Below, one piece after another: positions 53,442-63,405 of a stretch of DNA of 64,000 bases. The notes under the pieces are model-generated. The model was given only the letters and a program-made list of their open reading frames with translations, did no database searches and was not told the DNA's origin. Where the stretch lies: contig CM068380.1 in NCBI GenBank assembly GCA_034770075.1, positions 23,552,638 through 23,616,637 of the forward strand, in the 5' to 3' direction. How positions within the stretch are numbered: position 1 is the first letter of the stretch; every line of letters starts with the position of its first letter. The translations under genes and the position numbers were made by a program. The DNA comes from Aralia elata (taxonomy: Eukaryota; Streptophyta; Magnoliopsida; Apiales; Araliaceae).

Positions 53442-55629
53442 TTATTGGGTTGGAGAAGCAGGATCAGCTTCATCGTCTGAAGTGTCGAGAAGTTCAGCGT
53501 TAAGGGAGACTTTTCTCATCTTTTCCTTGTCTTTATCTCGGGCGCTCTGATAACCAAGGTTGAACTGTTGTATCACTTCATCTGTCAGCTCAAATGACAT
53601 TCGGTACTCTTGGCGGATCTGTTATTTAACCTCTTCGGTCAGTAGGGGTGCTAATGTTTTATAGCCAGTAAAATCCTTCTCCACCATTTCGCACGCCTCT
53701 TCGGCCATCTTGAGCTTCACTTTGACGCTTTCAAGTTTTCTATGCACAACATGATGTTCAGCAGTCAGCTCATCGCACTCCTTCTTCAGTTCATCGTAGT
53801 TCTCTATAAGTGCCCTTCAGCGTTGCTCGCCTTTAATTGTTTCTTCTTTGAGCTTTTCTACTTCGGCTTGAAGCTCGTCGCAGTGAAGCGCGATGTTGGA
53901 GAGTAGCTTTTTATCTTTTTCCCAGCCAGTCGTTACAGCTTCCAGCATCGACTTCAAACGCGCTACTTCGGCGTCTTTCTCTTTTTCTTTTTCATCTGCC
54001 TGGTCGAGTTGTCGTAGGAGTCGGTTGGTAGCAGTTGCAGCCTAGAAGTAAAGAGGCGTAGAGTTAGACGTTAACCATGGTGTGTGAGTTCGAAAAACAA
54101 AGTGAATCAGAGGTACTTACCCGACTCAGGTACAGTGCGTTGCAGTTTGTTAGCTCTTGACGGCTCAATCATTTGAACATTCCATCATCTTCGGGAAGAA
54201 TGAAATGCTCAAAGATGTTGAATGGGAATTCTTCATTATCTTCAGGCCATAACGTTCCTAAAGAGGAAGTCCCTTGAATATGTTGGGTGGTCGGCGACGG
54301 ACGAGGGGAAGAAGGTGGGGAATATTGCTGTTCAGTTGACGGTTCAATGTGTTATTTTTTGGTTGGTGGTTTAGCTGAGGAGTCTTCGAGTTCTTCTTGC
54401 TGCTCTATTTGAGGGGCTTCAGAGCTTGGCGGATCGGACTGAAGGTCTGTTCTATTTTGTGAGGAGGATCTTGTTTGGCATTCTTTTGATGCCTTCTTTT
54501 CGCCCAAAGAATGTTGGTCTTTTCAGTTTTAGGGATGTCTAGAAGGCTTCTTTTAGTGAAGTCAGCGATTGGGTTGATGGTAGATGAAGCAGTTTGTACC
54601 ATTGGGACGACGGTGATTGGTCGAATTAGGGAGGGGTTTCGATCAATTCGGATGATAGGATGATCTCTTCGGGGGGATCGCTAAATTGTTGACCGATCTC
54701 AACAACGGGGGTCGGCTTGATCAGAGCCACTGCACAGATTAAGAAATTCTATTAGAAGGGGTCAACATGGCATAAAATAATTTAGTTTGAAGGGGTTGTT
54801 ACTTACGTTTGTGGTTATATAACCAGACTTCGTCGCCTAGAAGTTCAATGTCCCATTCTTTCATCGGTAGCTTTTCAATGATCTTTACCAGTTTCTCAAG
54901 ACAGGTACAGGGTAGTTCCCCTACGGAGACGTTGGTTCGAGACGTGTTGGCCCAGTTAGCGACTTCTCGAATGTTAGGGCCTTGGATATAGATCTACTGC
55001 GAGTGCCATCCTTTATTGTTGGTGGGGGTCTTCATCAACAGGCGTTTTTTAATGATCTTACTGTGTTGCTTATTTATTTGTCGAAAGCCAGATTCTCTGG
55101 ATTGGCTCACAGAGAACATGGATAAGAAGGGGTCGAGGGTAAGAGTGATGTCTATTTCGTGGCAGAAGGCAATGAAAGAAATAATATAGATACAGGAGTT
55201 CGATACTAATTGGGCGAAGCCGACCCCAATAAATCCTAGGAGGGTGATGATAAAGGCATGAAGGGGAAGGCGTACCCCGTATTTGAGGGCAGAGAGGGAG
55301 ATGACAGTCCACCCATCCGGTCGATGGTACATATGTTCGATATGGAGCGGGGCCCAAATGTCATAAGTAGCGGGAATACGGTATTATTTTCTTATCCCCT
55401 TAAGATCCTGTGGAATAACGGTGGAGACTGTGTTGATGTGGGCGTAAGTTTCTTCGTTTGTATACTTTTTCAACATCCTCAAGTTAACAACCTGGGCTTT
55501 GGGTAAGCTTGTCGGTTGGGGGTTTTGTGAGGTAGTGGTAGCTTCAGTAACAGTGGGGGTTGGACCAGAGGAAGTGTAGACCCCAATAGTAAATGTAGTA
55601 ATGGATGTTGGGATGTTTGTGTTGCCCAT
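53442..55629 (-). pseudogene. Antisense spliced gene of the Tat-type element (PF04195-like), decayed
   Basis: Minus strand, three exons: 55629-54807, 54729-54121, 54041-53442; introns 54806-54730 and 54120-54042 have GTAAGT donors and CAG/TAG acceptors. ATG at 55629 (MGNTNIPTSITTFTIGVYTS). Exon 1 reads RPDGWTVISLSALKYGVRLP, LHAFIITLLGFIGVGFAQLV and SNSCIYIISFIAFCHEIDI, the pattern of the 'transposase (putative), gypsy type' domain, then KWRRL-like basic and acidic parts. Exon 3 is a long coiled coil (ARLKSMLEAVTTGWEKDKKL in type, DELKKECDELTAEHHVVHRK) ending TSDDEADPASPTQ, stop TAA 53444-53442. In-frame stops near 55385 and 54993, two in exon 3, and at least one break in exon 2. The real role of such antisense genes is unknown. 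Confidence 0.78.
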
Positions 55630-55974
55630 TATTGAGTAGAAAGAAGGATTGATTGGTGAGTATGTCCACCGGAAGTGAAAGGGTTGTAGGGGAGATACAG
55701 AAAGAGTGAAATGAATGAGAGAAAAATTGGGTCTAAAGTGTGGTGGCAACCTTTGAAGAGAAAGGGTCTTTAATTATTTGACTTTTGGGGTTCCGCACGA
55801 TTTCCCAAGGGTGGTGTAACTTCCCAAAAACAACGTGGTGAGTGGTTTTGAATAGTAACAGTGAAGCGTGCTGAATACGCTTCTGGAGTAACTGATATTG
55901 GGCTTTGTGCCTTTGCATACTATCATTGGGCTTTTAATGAGGTACTCTTCCATTAAATGTCCCATTATAACGAA
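55630..55974. other. Region between the antisense start and the 3' LTR
   Basis: No coding function. It should contain the promoter for the antisense gene, reading leftward from about 55700-55900; no clear TATA box is seen. Confidence 0.4.
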
Positions 55975-55988
55975 AGACTGTGGGGCAA
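55975..55988 (+). promoter_or_regulatory. Polypurine tract of the Tat-type element
   Basis: GACTGTGGGGCAA just before TGTTGGGGCG at 55989. Shorter and less pure than the copia tracts. Confidence 0.6.
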
Positions 55989-56526
55989 TGTTGGGGCGTG
56001 ATTTATTAGGCCCAAATGTTATGGTGATTTATTAGGCCCAATTGATATGGTGGGTTATTGGGCCCTGGCAATATGGTGGGCCACGACCCACGTGAGGGAA
56101 ACATCCCCACGTGGGGGTCCTTTGTAACAGTTGGAACAGTTGAATATCTGAAATTCCTTTTTCCAAAGGTAGGTGTCAAGATATAATTCAGCGCCCCTTT
56201 GCTTAAAGCAGATTTAGTCAAATCCCATTAAGGAATTTGACCAAATAAGGAATCCTACCTACTACTCGAGGATAGGCATGACGTTGGCAGGGTGTGACTT
56301 CTATAAATACAAGGCTAAAACTCCATTTCAAAGGTAATCATCATTTTATAGCACTAAAGCATCAAACCTCTATTGTTAAAACCTTATTCAATCTGTACTT
56401 ATTCTCACACCGGAACTATCCCCAAGCGGATAAAACCGCCAGGCTCTCTGAGTGTGGTTTCGTTTCTGTGCAGGATTGGACGCGCTTTTGGTGATTGAGG
56501 CGCGTGGACGGATCTTGGCGTTAACA
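55989..56526 (+). mobile_element. 3' LTR of the Tat-type element (538 bp)
   Basis: Same ends as the 5' LTR (TGTTGGGGCG, GGCGTTAACA), TATA box at 56301-56309. About 9% divergence from the 5' LTR by hand count. Confidence 0.92.
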
Positions 56527-56531
56527 CTTCT
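56527..56531. repeat. Target-site duplication CTTCT, right copy
   Basis: Pairs with 38805-38809 and marks the right edge of the Tat-type element. Confidence 0.92.
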
Positions 56532-56755
56532 ACTTCCCATTCATTCTCCTCGTGCACCAATTTTATTTAGTTCTATCAATTTAATATTTTAGGCTTCTGA
56601 TCAATTCTTATAAATTTGGTTTTTCATATAATCTGATTTTTTTCTTGGATTGATCTTGGGTCAGTGTAATTTGGTTAATCTTATAGTTTCATGCTAGGAG
56701 AAGCCGCAAAATAGAACCTGATGCATAGAAGGAAGGGGAAGAGAAAGGAAAGGGT
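56532..56755. repeat. Duplicated host segment, copy A, right half
   Basis: ACTTCCCATTC followed by 'caccaattttatt', 'tatcaatttaatattttagg', 'ttcatgctaggagaag' and 'gaaggaagggga' matches 57958-58166. Together with 38536-38809 it forms one about 500-bp segment split by the Tat element. Confidence 0.88.
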
Positions 56756-57024
56756 TTCTGGGTTATAATGATATGTTTAGATTGGAATAATGTAATTTTC
56801 TTTCTTAAGCTATGCATTTTCCTGTCATAAATCAAATGTATGAGTATTAGGAGGACCACTTATTTGGTTCTCTAGGTTCTAAGGTTGAACCTGATCCTCT
56901 CCTTCTGAGTTGTTATCATTAGCGTGACGATGTATCATTGTTCATAGCGTTTTCAATTATTAGTCCCATTGGGCGTGCCAATTCAACATGTGGACAAAAA
57001 AAACAATTATTAGTTCAATGTTAT
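56756..57024. other. Intervening single-copy sequence
   Basis: No gene recognised. Lies between the two duplicated segments. Confidence 0.4.
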
Positions 57025-57679
57025 TGTTGAAAAATTATTTAGACAATGAACAGTTCGATAAATAAACTATTTATTAAGGACCAAGTAATTGTGTGTTTTA
57101 TGTCTTAGACTTAAGAATTTCTTGGAATGCAAAATGATTGATACAATTATACTGAGTTGCACAAGTACAATTTTTAGTAACACAAGACTAAAAATTATTT
57201 CTAACTACAATAATTCTAGTAATACAAGACTAGAAATTGTTTACAAAGATAGTAATTGGGCTATTAATTCCTACCTTACAAAACCTCCTGACGATGTCCT
57301 TGACAGGAGTCTAATTTTACTCCTAAGATAGATACTTTGAAAAGAGTTTTGCTTTATTGTTTGTTGATGAAAAGTTTGTGTGTTGTTCTCTAATCTTACA
57401 TGGTTATTTATAATGCTTCCAATTCCTAATAATTTGTATAACTTTCATACCCATCAACTTCCATAACTGCCAGTAATGGGTATGAATACCAAAATTGCTT
57501 CAACATTTTTAGCTGCTTTAGTTCCATTTGCCATGTGTCAATGTGGTATTGATTTTATAATAAAGTCCATAATACCCTTAATTAACATTTATTAGCCTGT
57601 ATTAATTAATCAGGGATAATTATGTTATTCCCTTTATTTTATATTTACCAATAATTTGGTAAAATATATGTACTCAACA
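57025..57679 (-). mobile_element. Candidate solo LTR (minus strand)
   Basis: Ends TGTTGAAAA and CTCAACA, so both strands start TGTTGA. On the minus strand a TATA-like TTATAAATAACC near 57412 is followed by an AC-rich leader. No internal domains. Flanking pentamers GTTAT and ATATT do not match, so no target duplication supports it. Confidence 0.45.
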
Positions 57680-57690
57680 ATATTCAAAAG

Positions 57691-58170
57691 AGGAAACTTG
57701 ATATCTGTTCCCCCGTTCCTATTCTTAATTATTTACACGGTAAATAAATGACATCGTACAAAGCCTCAAAACAACAAACCAGGGCAAAGTCCCTCCTTCC
57801 CATTCACGTTCCACTTGAATAATATAATCTTACTATGACTTTTCATGACAGATAATTGTGAATATAACAAATAAACGATTGCAAAATTTGCTAGGGATTA
57901 AATTTCATCTTCATGGACTTATGAACAATCCTCTATCAATCTCTTCTTATTACTTCTACTTCCCATTCTTTCTTCTCATGCACCAATTTTATTCAGTTTC
58001 TATCAATTTAATATTTTAGGCTTCTGATCAATTTTTATAAATTTGGTTGTTCATATAATTTGGTTTAGTTCTTGAATTGATCTTGGGTTGGTGGAATTTA
58101 GTTGATCTTACAATTTCATGCTAGGAGAAGTCATAAAATAGAACATGATGGATAGAAGGAAGGGGATATT
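57691..58170. repeat. Duplicated host segment, copy B (empty site)
   Basis: Same order of sequence as copy A but continuous across TTATTACTTCTACTTCCCAT (57948-57967), with CTTCT only once at 57953-57957. Copy B ends at 58170, where the next LTR begins. What the segment encodes is unknown. Confidence 0.88.
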
Positions 58171-58171
58171 A

Positions 58172-58638
58172 TGAATAGCAGTAGCACTGCAGCAGTATAA
58201 GAGCATAATAGTAGCAGTATATAAGCATAGCAGCAGTAGTCAATAATACCAGAAGATAACAGAATGAGAAACAGAAGATAACAGAAGCAACAACAGCAAC
58301 TGTTAATAACAGATATAGGACAGCTGGCAAGGGAATTTCAATTACAATTGTAATAGAATTAACTAAACTACAGTCAGGCGGGAGAATTATGATTCAAATT
58401 GGGAGGAAAAGTTAGCTAGATTAGCTTACAGCTGTTAGAAGGAGGGAACTTGTATAAATAGAAAAAGAGAGGGATAGAGAAGGGAATCTAAGTATTGTAA
58501 TTTTCTTCTAAACTTTTATTCTTGTCTATAACTATATTCTTTCATTAATTCTAAATCTTCCATATATTTTCTTATTTTTTGTTCTGCATCTCAATTTTTC
58601 TTTTTCTCATTCATAATATGTGATTGTTAATTACAACA
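58172..58638 (+). mobile_element. 5' LTR of the second Ty3 element (about 467 bp)
   Basis: TGAATAGCAGTAGCACTG...GTTAATTACAACA. TATA box TATAAATA at 58453-58460. Rich in CAG/AGCAG words in U3. The right border is fixed by the primer-binding site; the left is chosen at TG where copy B stops matching. Confidence 0.7.
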
Positions 58639-58640
58639 TT

Positions 58641-58655
58641 TGGTATTAAAGCCAT
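58641..58655 (+). promoter_or_regulatory. Primer-binding site of the second Ty3 element
   Basis: TGGTATTAAAGCC, close to the initiator tRNA-Met site TGGTATCAGAGCC, two bases after the LTR. Confidence 0.8.
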
Positions 58656-58680
58656 CAATCCTTGGCCCTAGAATTTATTC

Positions 58681-59792
58681 ATGGCGGATGGAATTAGATC
58701 GAAAATGAATTGAGGAAGGACTTAGAAATATTGACTTCTGAATGTAGGAACTGATGAATAGTCATCATCAACTATAACGAACAATAGAAGAAACGGGAGA
58801 TGGATTCAAGAATATCCAGAGTACCATGGAGCTCATGATGGTTGAGTTCCAGTGCAGTATCCAAGGTAAGGGAACTGCTCCTGAAAAATCTACTGAACCT
58901 TTTGTGGATTTAACTCAAAATGCTATGGAAAATGAGGAACATAATTCAGTTTCTAATTCTGTAATGGGAAACATGATTCAAAAAAAAAATTCATCCTCGT
59001 TTTGATTTTCTAGGATTGGACATTAAGAATTGGGTAATGAAGTGTGAGTATTTTTTTTTTCAAATTCATCCCATGAATGACTTGATGAAATTAAGAAGTG
59101 TGGCTTTTAATCTTGAAGGAGAGGCTAGGTCTTGGTTCCTAGCCTATTTTAAGACTAATCCCAATGTGTTATAGAAGCAATTTGTAGAGGATGTAGAAAT
59201 CAGATTTGGAGAAACCCTTTACAGTAATGCATTGGCTGAATTCAATAGGTTACAACAAACTAGCACAATAAGCCATTATCAAAAGAGGTTTGAATTCCTT
59301 AGAGCATTGGTGGAGGTTGAAAATCTAGGATTAGATGAAACATATTTTGTAAAATATTTTTTAGGAGGATTGAAAGAGGAAATAGGGGGATTTGTGGGTC
59401 TTCTCAAACCTCAGAAGTTGACTGAGGCTATTGCAGCAGCCAGGGTTCAAGAAAGTACTGTTGAAGCTATTTACAAAAGGAATAAACCCATTGTAAATTT
59501 CCATAAACCTATGGGTAACATTGAGGGAAGCAGTTCTTTGGGGGCAAACAATAAAGTAGCTAATCAACAAATTCAAGGTAACAACCCTACTGTCTTAGGA
59601 GGCAGTACTAAAGAAAATGTTGGAGGACAAGTAAAGAAACTCACATATAGTGAGATGCAGGCTAGGAGGGAAAAAGGATTATATTTTAATTGTGATGAGA
59701 TTTACAAACCAGGTCATAGGTGCAAATTCAAACAGATTTACATGATCATTGGGGATGATGAGTTGGAGGAAGAATGCAAGGAGGAAACATAA
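58681..59792 (+). pseudogene. Ty3 gag with zinc knuckle, decayed
   Basis: ATG 58681 (MADGIRSKMN, then stop). Capsid domain after a frameshift: KNWVMKCEYFF, LEGEARSWFLAYFKTNPNVL (59115-59170), FRFGETLYSNALAEF-like, and from 59232 an open frame: AEFNRLQQTSTISHYQKRFE, YFLGGLKEEIGGFVGLLKPQ, AIAAARVQESTVEAIYK. The knuckle near 59690 reads YFNCDEIYKPGHRCKFKQ: the first Cys of the pair is Phe/Tyr-context and one Cys is missing. Typical plant Ty3 gag spelling (ARREKGL.xNCDE.Y.PGHRC). Confidence 0.8.
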
Positions 59793-60408
59793 GTTATAGT
59801 AGATGATAGTTGTAAAACCTAGGAATCAGGAATGGCTATTTCATTGCATGCTTTAAATGGAAACACATCTGAAACTACATTAAGAATCAAAGCTAATGTG
59901 GAGGGCATGGAGATCATACTTCTCATTGATACAAGAAGTACAAATAATTTTTTTGGATATTAGGACAGCTGAGAAGTTACACTATACTAGGGAAGAGGAT
60001 AGGCCAATTCACCGTGTGTAGCAGATGGGTTTACGATGTTGTACACAGAACGATGTAGAAAGTTTGCATGGTTTTCTCAAGGGCACAAGTTCTGTATAGA
60101 TATGAGACTTATTCCTTTAAAGGGATGTGATACTGTATTAGGGGTTCAATAGCTAAAAACTTTGGGGGACTGTGTTTAACTTCAACACACTAACCCTAAG
60201 CTTCTCTATGGGAAAAGAAAATATTATTTTAAAGGGAAATGGTGATAAGTATGCTTGGAAAAAAGATCAATTGTCCTTGTTAGCATGTGTTTATGCAGTA
60301 TATGTTAGTGAAGCAAAGGAGCATATTCCAAATTAGATTCAACAAGTATTGAAATTCTTTGAGGATGTTTTCGAAGAACCAAAAACCTTACCTCCCCAAA
60401 GAAACTAT
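59793..60408 (+). pseudogene. Ty3 protease region, decayed
   Basis: AISLHALNGNTSETTLRIKA (about 59835) is followed by LLIDTRSTNNFFGY (59922), where D-T/S-G-A-T-H is expected, so the catalytic Gly is Arg. Later QVLKFFEDVFEEPKTLPP (60338-60390) is the linker into RT. Stops and frameshifts throughout. The frame is cut at 60408 by an insertion. Confidence 0.75.
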
Positions 60409-62229
60409 TGTTAGGTTTGTATATTACGCAAGCATGCAATCAAATTACATAAATAGAGCGAAAACGCGATGAAACAGATTTTAAAATTTTATACAAACCA
60501 TCACCATGATCAATCTATGTGCTCAATTAACGATATAAACGAAAGAAAAAGAGAATAAGAATTATACCCTCGTAGATCAAAGCTTCCTCGGGTACAAGTT
60601 CAACTCCTAGTCCTTCGTGTTCTCCTTGATATCCACTGGTTAGATTTCTTCTCTTGATCAACGTTAGCCACCCAAGTGTTTGGCCTCTAGAGGTGATCCA
60701 CCAAGGAATAATAGGTATTCAAGAAGATGGGTGTTGACAAAACCCTAGTTTTAATCTCTATAGAAATTGCAACTACTCTCCACAATTCTAATAGAAGTGT
60801 GTGTAACCCTAATCTATGATAAGACTACTCTTATTTATAGATGTAGGAAAACCCTCCCCTAAACTATTTAGGATTAGGGTTTCTATTCTAATTAAACTCC
60901 TTTAATTAAATTAAACTCCTAATCTAATTAGGAATTCATGAGAGAGTACTTCTATTAATTAATTCTCAATCCCTATTAGGAATTAAATAATAGTAATAGT
61001 AATAATAATAATAATAATAATAAGACTCCTCTTATTAATTTATATTTAATATTTTCAAAATATTAAATAATAAATATTAAGTTATTTAATTTATTCTATC
61101 TCCATAGATTAAATTAAATACACTTAACTTATTATTACAATTATGTCATTTACTTCTTAAATAAATATTTTTCTTTTTATGGTGTGACCCTTTAGGTTCT
61201 CCATATTAAACTGGTTGTGAATAAATCAATTAAAACAATTCTAATCATATTTAAATAAATAAATTAAACTATTTAATTTATTTAATTAAATAATATTTAT
61301 TCTACAATAAGGGTAAGCCCCCTTAGCGATCAACGACTTTCCAGATAATATAGATTTCAACATTAATCACAAAAGAACCTTTCAATGAATAGTTACCGTA
61401 CAATTCAATACTTCTACCAAACAATGTCTCAATTAAATATAAGACATGTAATTACTGTCAAGTCTTAATTTATTTAATTATATGTATTTCGATTCTCAAA
61501 TGCACAAATCTAAATAATGCAAATTAGAAACTCCTTTCTAATTTCATTCTGCCTTGGCCAAGGACTACTGAGATGTCATTTATCGAATTACATAGGATAT
61601 TCACATCTTTTACTAGACATGGTAGATTCTTTATTGATCATCCACCTATCTCCATGTACAACTTATTATACCCAATCATACTCTTTGATATACCCTAAAG
61701 GTCTTAAGGGACATATTAAAGTATAACTCATCATACACAAGATACTATGATGATCTCAAGTCCAAGGATTACTTGTACTACTATCACTAGAAGAATTCCT
61801 ATTGACAGACGAGTAAAACTCCATTAGGTATTCCCTAGCGAGCCACGTTCAGTGAACTTATTCTCCAATAAGCACCTACATACTTGCTTTAGTGTCTCCA
61901 CACAAATGATTATGAGATCAATCATCCTCTTCTTAAGAACAAGCAACGTATGTACTAATCTATCTGGATTCAATAATCCCCTTTTTAGTAATCCAACGAT
62001 TAGGAACGATTTTAGTTTGTGAGCTATCTAGAATTTAGATCTCAGTAGCATAATCACCATCATGGTTCTAAAAGCATTACTCAAAACTATAGGTTTATCA
62101 CATATTAAATAACAACACCATGTAGATAAAGTAAAATGCTTTTAATAATTTTATTAATAAATGAATAAGATTGCAAAGTATATGCTACATCATATCAAAT
62201 ATGATTAGCTTGTGTGCATACTACTTTCA
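60409..62229. mobile_element. LTR-like insertion (1821 bp) in the second Ty3 element
   Basis: Begins TGTTAGGTTTGTATATTACG and ends TGCATACTACTTTCA. Flanks ACTAT (60404-60408) and ACCAT (62230-62234) differ by one C to T change and together fit a 5-bp duplication in the conserved RT-leader codons. No coding domain is seen inside, so it is best read as a solo LTR or an internally deleted element. 60993-61022 is an (AAT)n run. Confidence 0.75.
60993..61022. repeat. (AAT)n microsatellite
   Basis: About nine AAT/ATA units within the LTR-like insertion. Confidence 0.85.
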
Positions 62230-63405
62230 ACCATGACCATTATATTCCATTAAAAACTAGATCAAATCCTTTTACAATTAGACCGTACAGATATCCTCAC
62301 ATATAAAAGACAGAAATTGAGAAAATTATGCAAGAAATGCTAGCTACTGGAATTATACAACTAAGTTAAAGTCCTTTTACATCTCGAGTCTTATTGGTTA
62401 AGAAAAAAGATGGTTCTTAGAGATTGTGAGTGGATTATAAAGCTGAATAAAATCACAGTCAAGGACAAATTTCCTATTCCAATCATTAAAGAATTGTTGG
62501 ATGAGTTGAAAGGATAAAAAGTATACTCCAAACTGGATTTAAGGGTTGGTTATCATCAAATCAGAATGTTTCCATCAGATGTTCCTAAAACTGCATTTAG
62601 AACATATGTAGGCCACTATGAGTTCCTTGTTATGCCATTTGGCCTTACAAATGCTCTTGCCTCCTTTCAAGCTTTCATCAATCAAGTGTTTTCTACACAC
62701 TTAAGATAACTCATTCTTGTTTTCTTTGATGATATTCTAATCTATAGCCTAGATATATCCACACATGTGGAGCATTTGACTACTACTTTGCCACTCCTTA
62801 GACAAAATACATTGTATACCAAGCTTTCAAAATGTTCATTTGCTCAATCTTAGGTAGAGTATTTAGGCCATATTATTTCTGCAGAAGGTGTTTCTACAGA
62901 TCCAAAGAAAATTGCTAGCATGATAAATTGGCCAGAACCAAAATCAGTTAAAGCCCTCAGAGGATTTCTTAGTTTAACGGGGTACTATAGGAGATTCATC
63001 AGAAATTATAGGGAAATAACCAGACCATTAACTAGGCTATTACAGAAGGATCAATTTCATTGGAAGTAAGAAGCTACCATTGCTTTCTAGTCATTTAAAA
63101 AAGTTATGAGTTCAACTTCTATCTTAGCTCTACCTGATTTCAACCAGCCATTTGTCATTAAAACTGATGCTAGCTCAAAGGGAATTGGTGCAGTATTAAT
63201 GCAATGAGGTAGGCCTTTGGCATTTTTAAGCAAAGCTTTAGCACCAAAATATTTAGGCCTACCTGTTTATGAAAAAGAACTGGCAATTTTGCAAGCTGTT
63301 ACCAAGTGGAGGTCCTATTTAATTAGGACTCATTTCATCATCAAAACTGATCATCAGAGTCTAAAATTTATTATAAAGCAAAGGCTCTCTATATTTCTAT
63401 AACAA
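62230..63405 (+). pseudogene. Ty3 reverse transcriptase and RNase H, decayed
   Basis: NIRPYRYPH-like start near 62278, EKIMQEMLATGIIQ (62320), VKDKFPIPIIKELLDEL (62458-62510), YSKLDLRVGYHQIRM (first Asp, 62523-62568), TAFRTYVGHYEFLVMPFGLT (62590-62650), LVFFDDILIYS (catalytic D-D, 62715-62748), VEYLGHIISAEGVSTDPKKI and GFLSLTGYYRRFIRNYREIT (62850-63020). RNase H: FVIKTDASSKGIGAVLMQ (63152-63205) and YEKELAILQAVTKWRSYLI, TDHQSLKFI. Stops at about 62514, 62707, 62852, 63067, 63091, 63205 and 63400. Confidence 0.87.

Larger units (their letters stand above)
38810..56526 (+). mobile_element. Tat-type Ty3 retrotransposon with antisense gene, split by a nested sirevirus
   Basis: Both LTRs are complete (38810-39349, 55989-56526) and the element is flanked by the perfect 5-bp duplication CTTCT (38805-38809, 56527-56531). 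Order: LTR, gag, protease, RT (interrupted 42589-50592), RNase H, integrase, an antisense spliced ORF, polypurine tract, LTR. Without the nested element it is about 9.7 kb. A second RNase-H-like domain before integrase and an antisense ORF downstream of pol are known traits of the Tat group (for example Grande-type elements). All frames contain stops. Confidence 0.88.

Noticed and set aside
57025..57679. Target duplication for the candidate solo LTR
   Set aside because: Flanking pentamers GTTAT and ATATT do not match even allowing one change, so the call was kept at low confidence without it.
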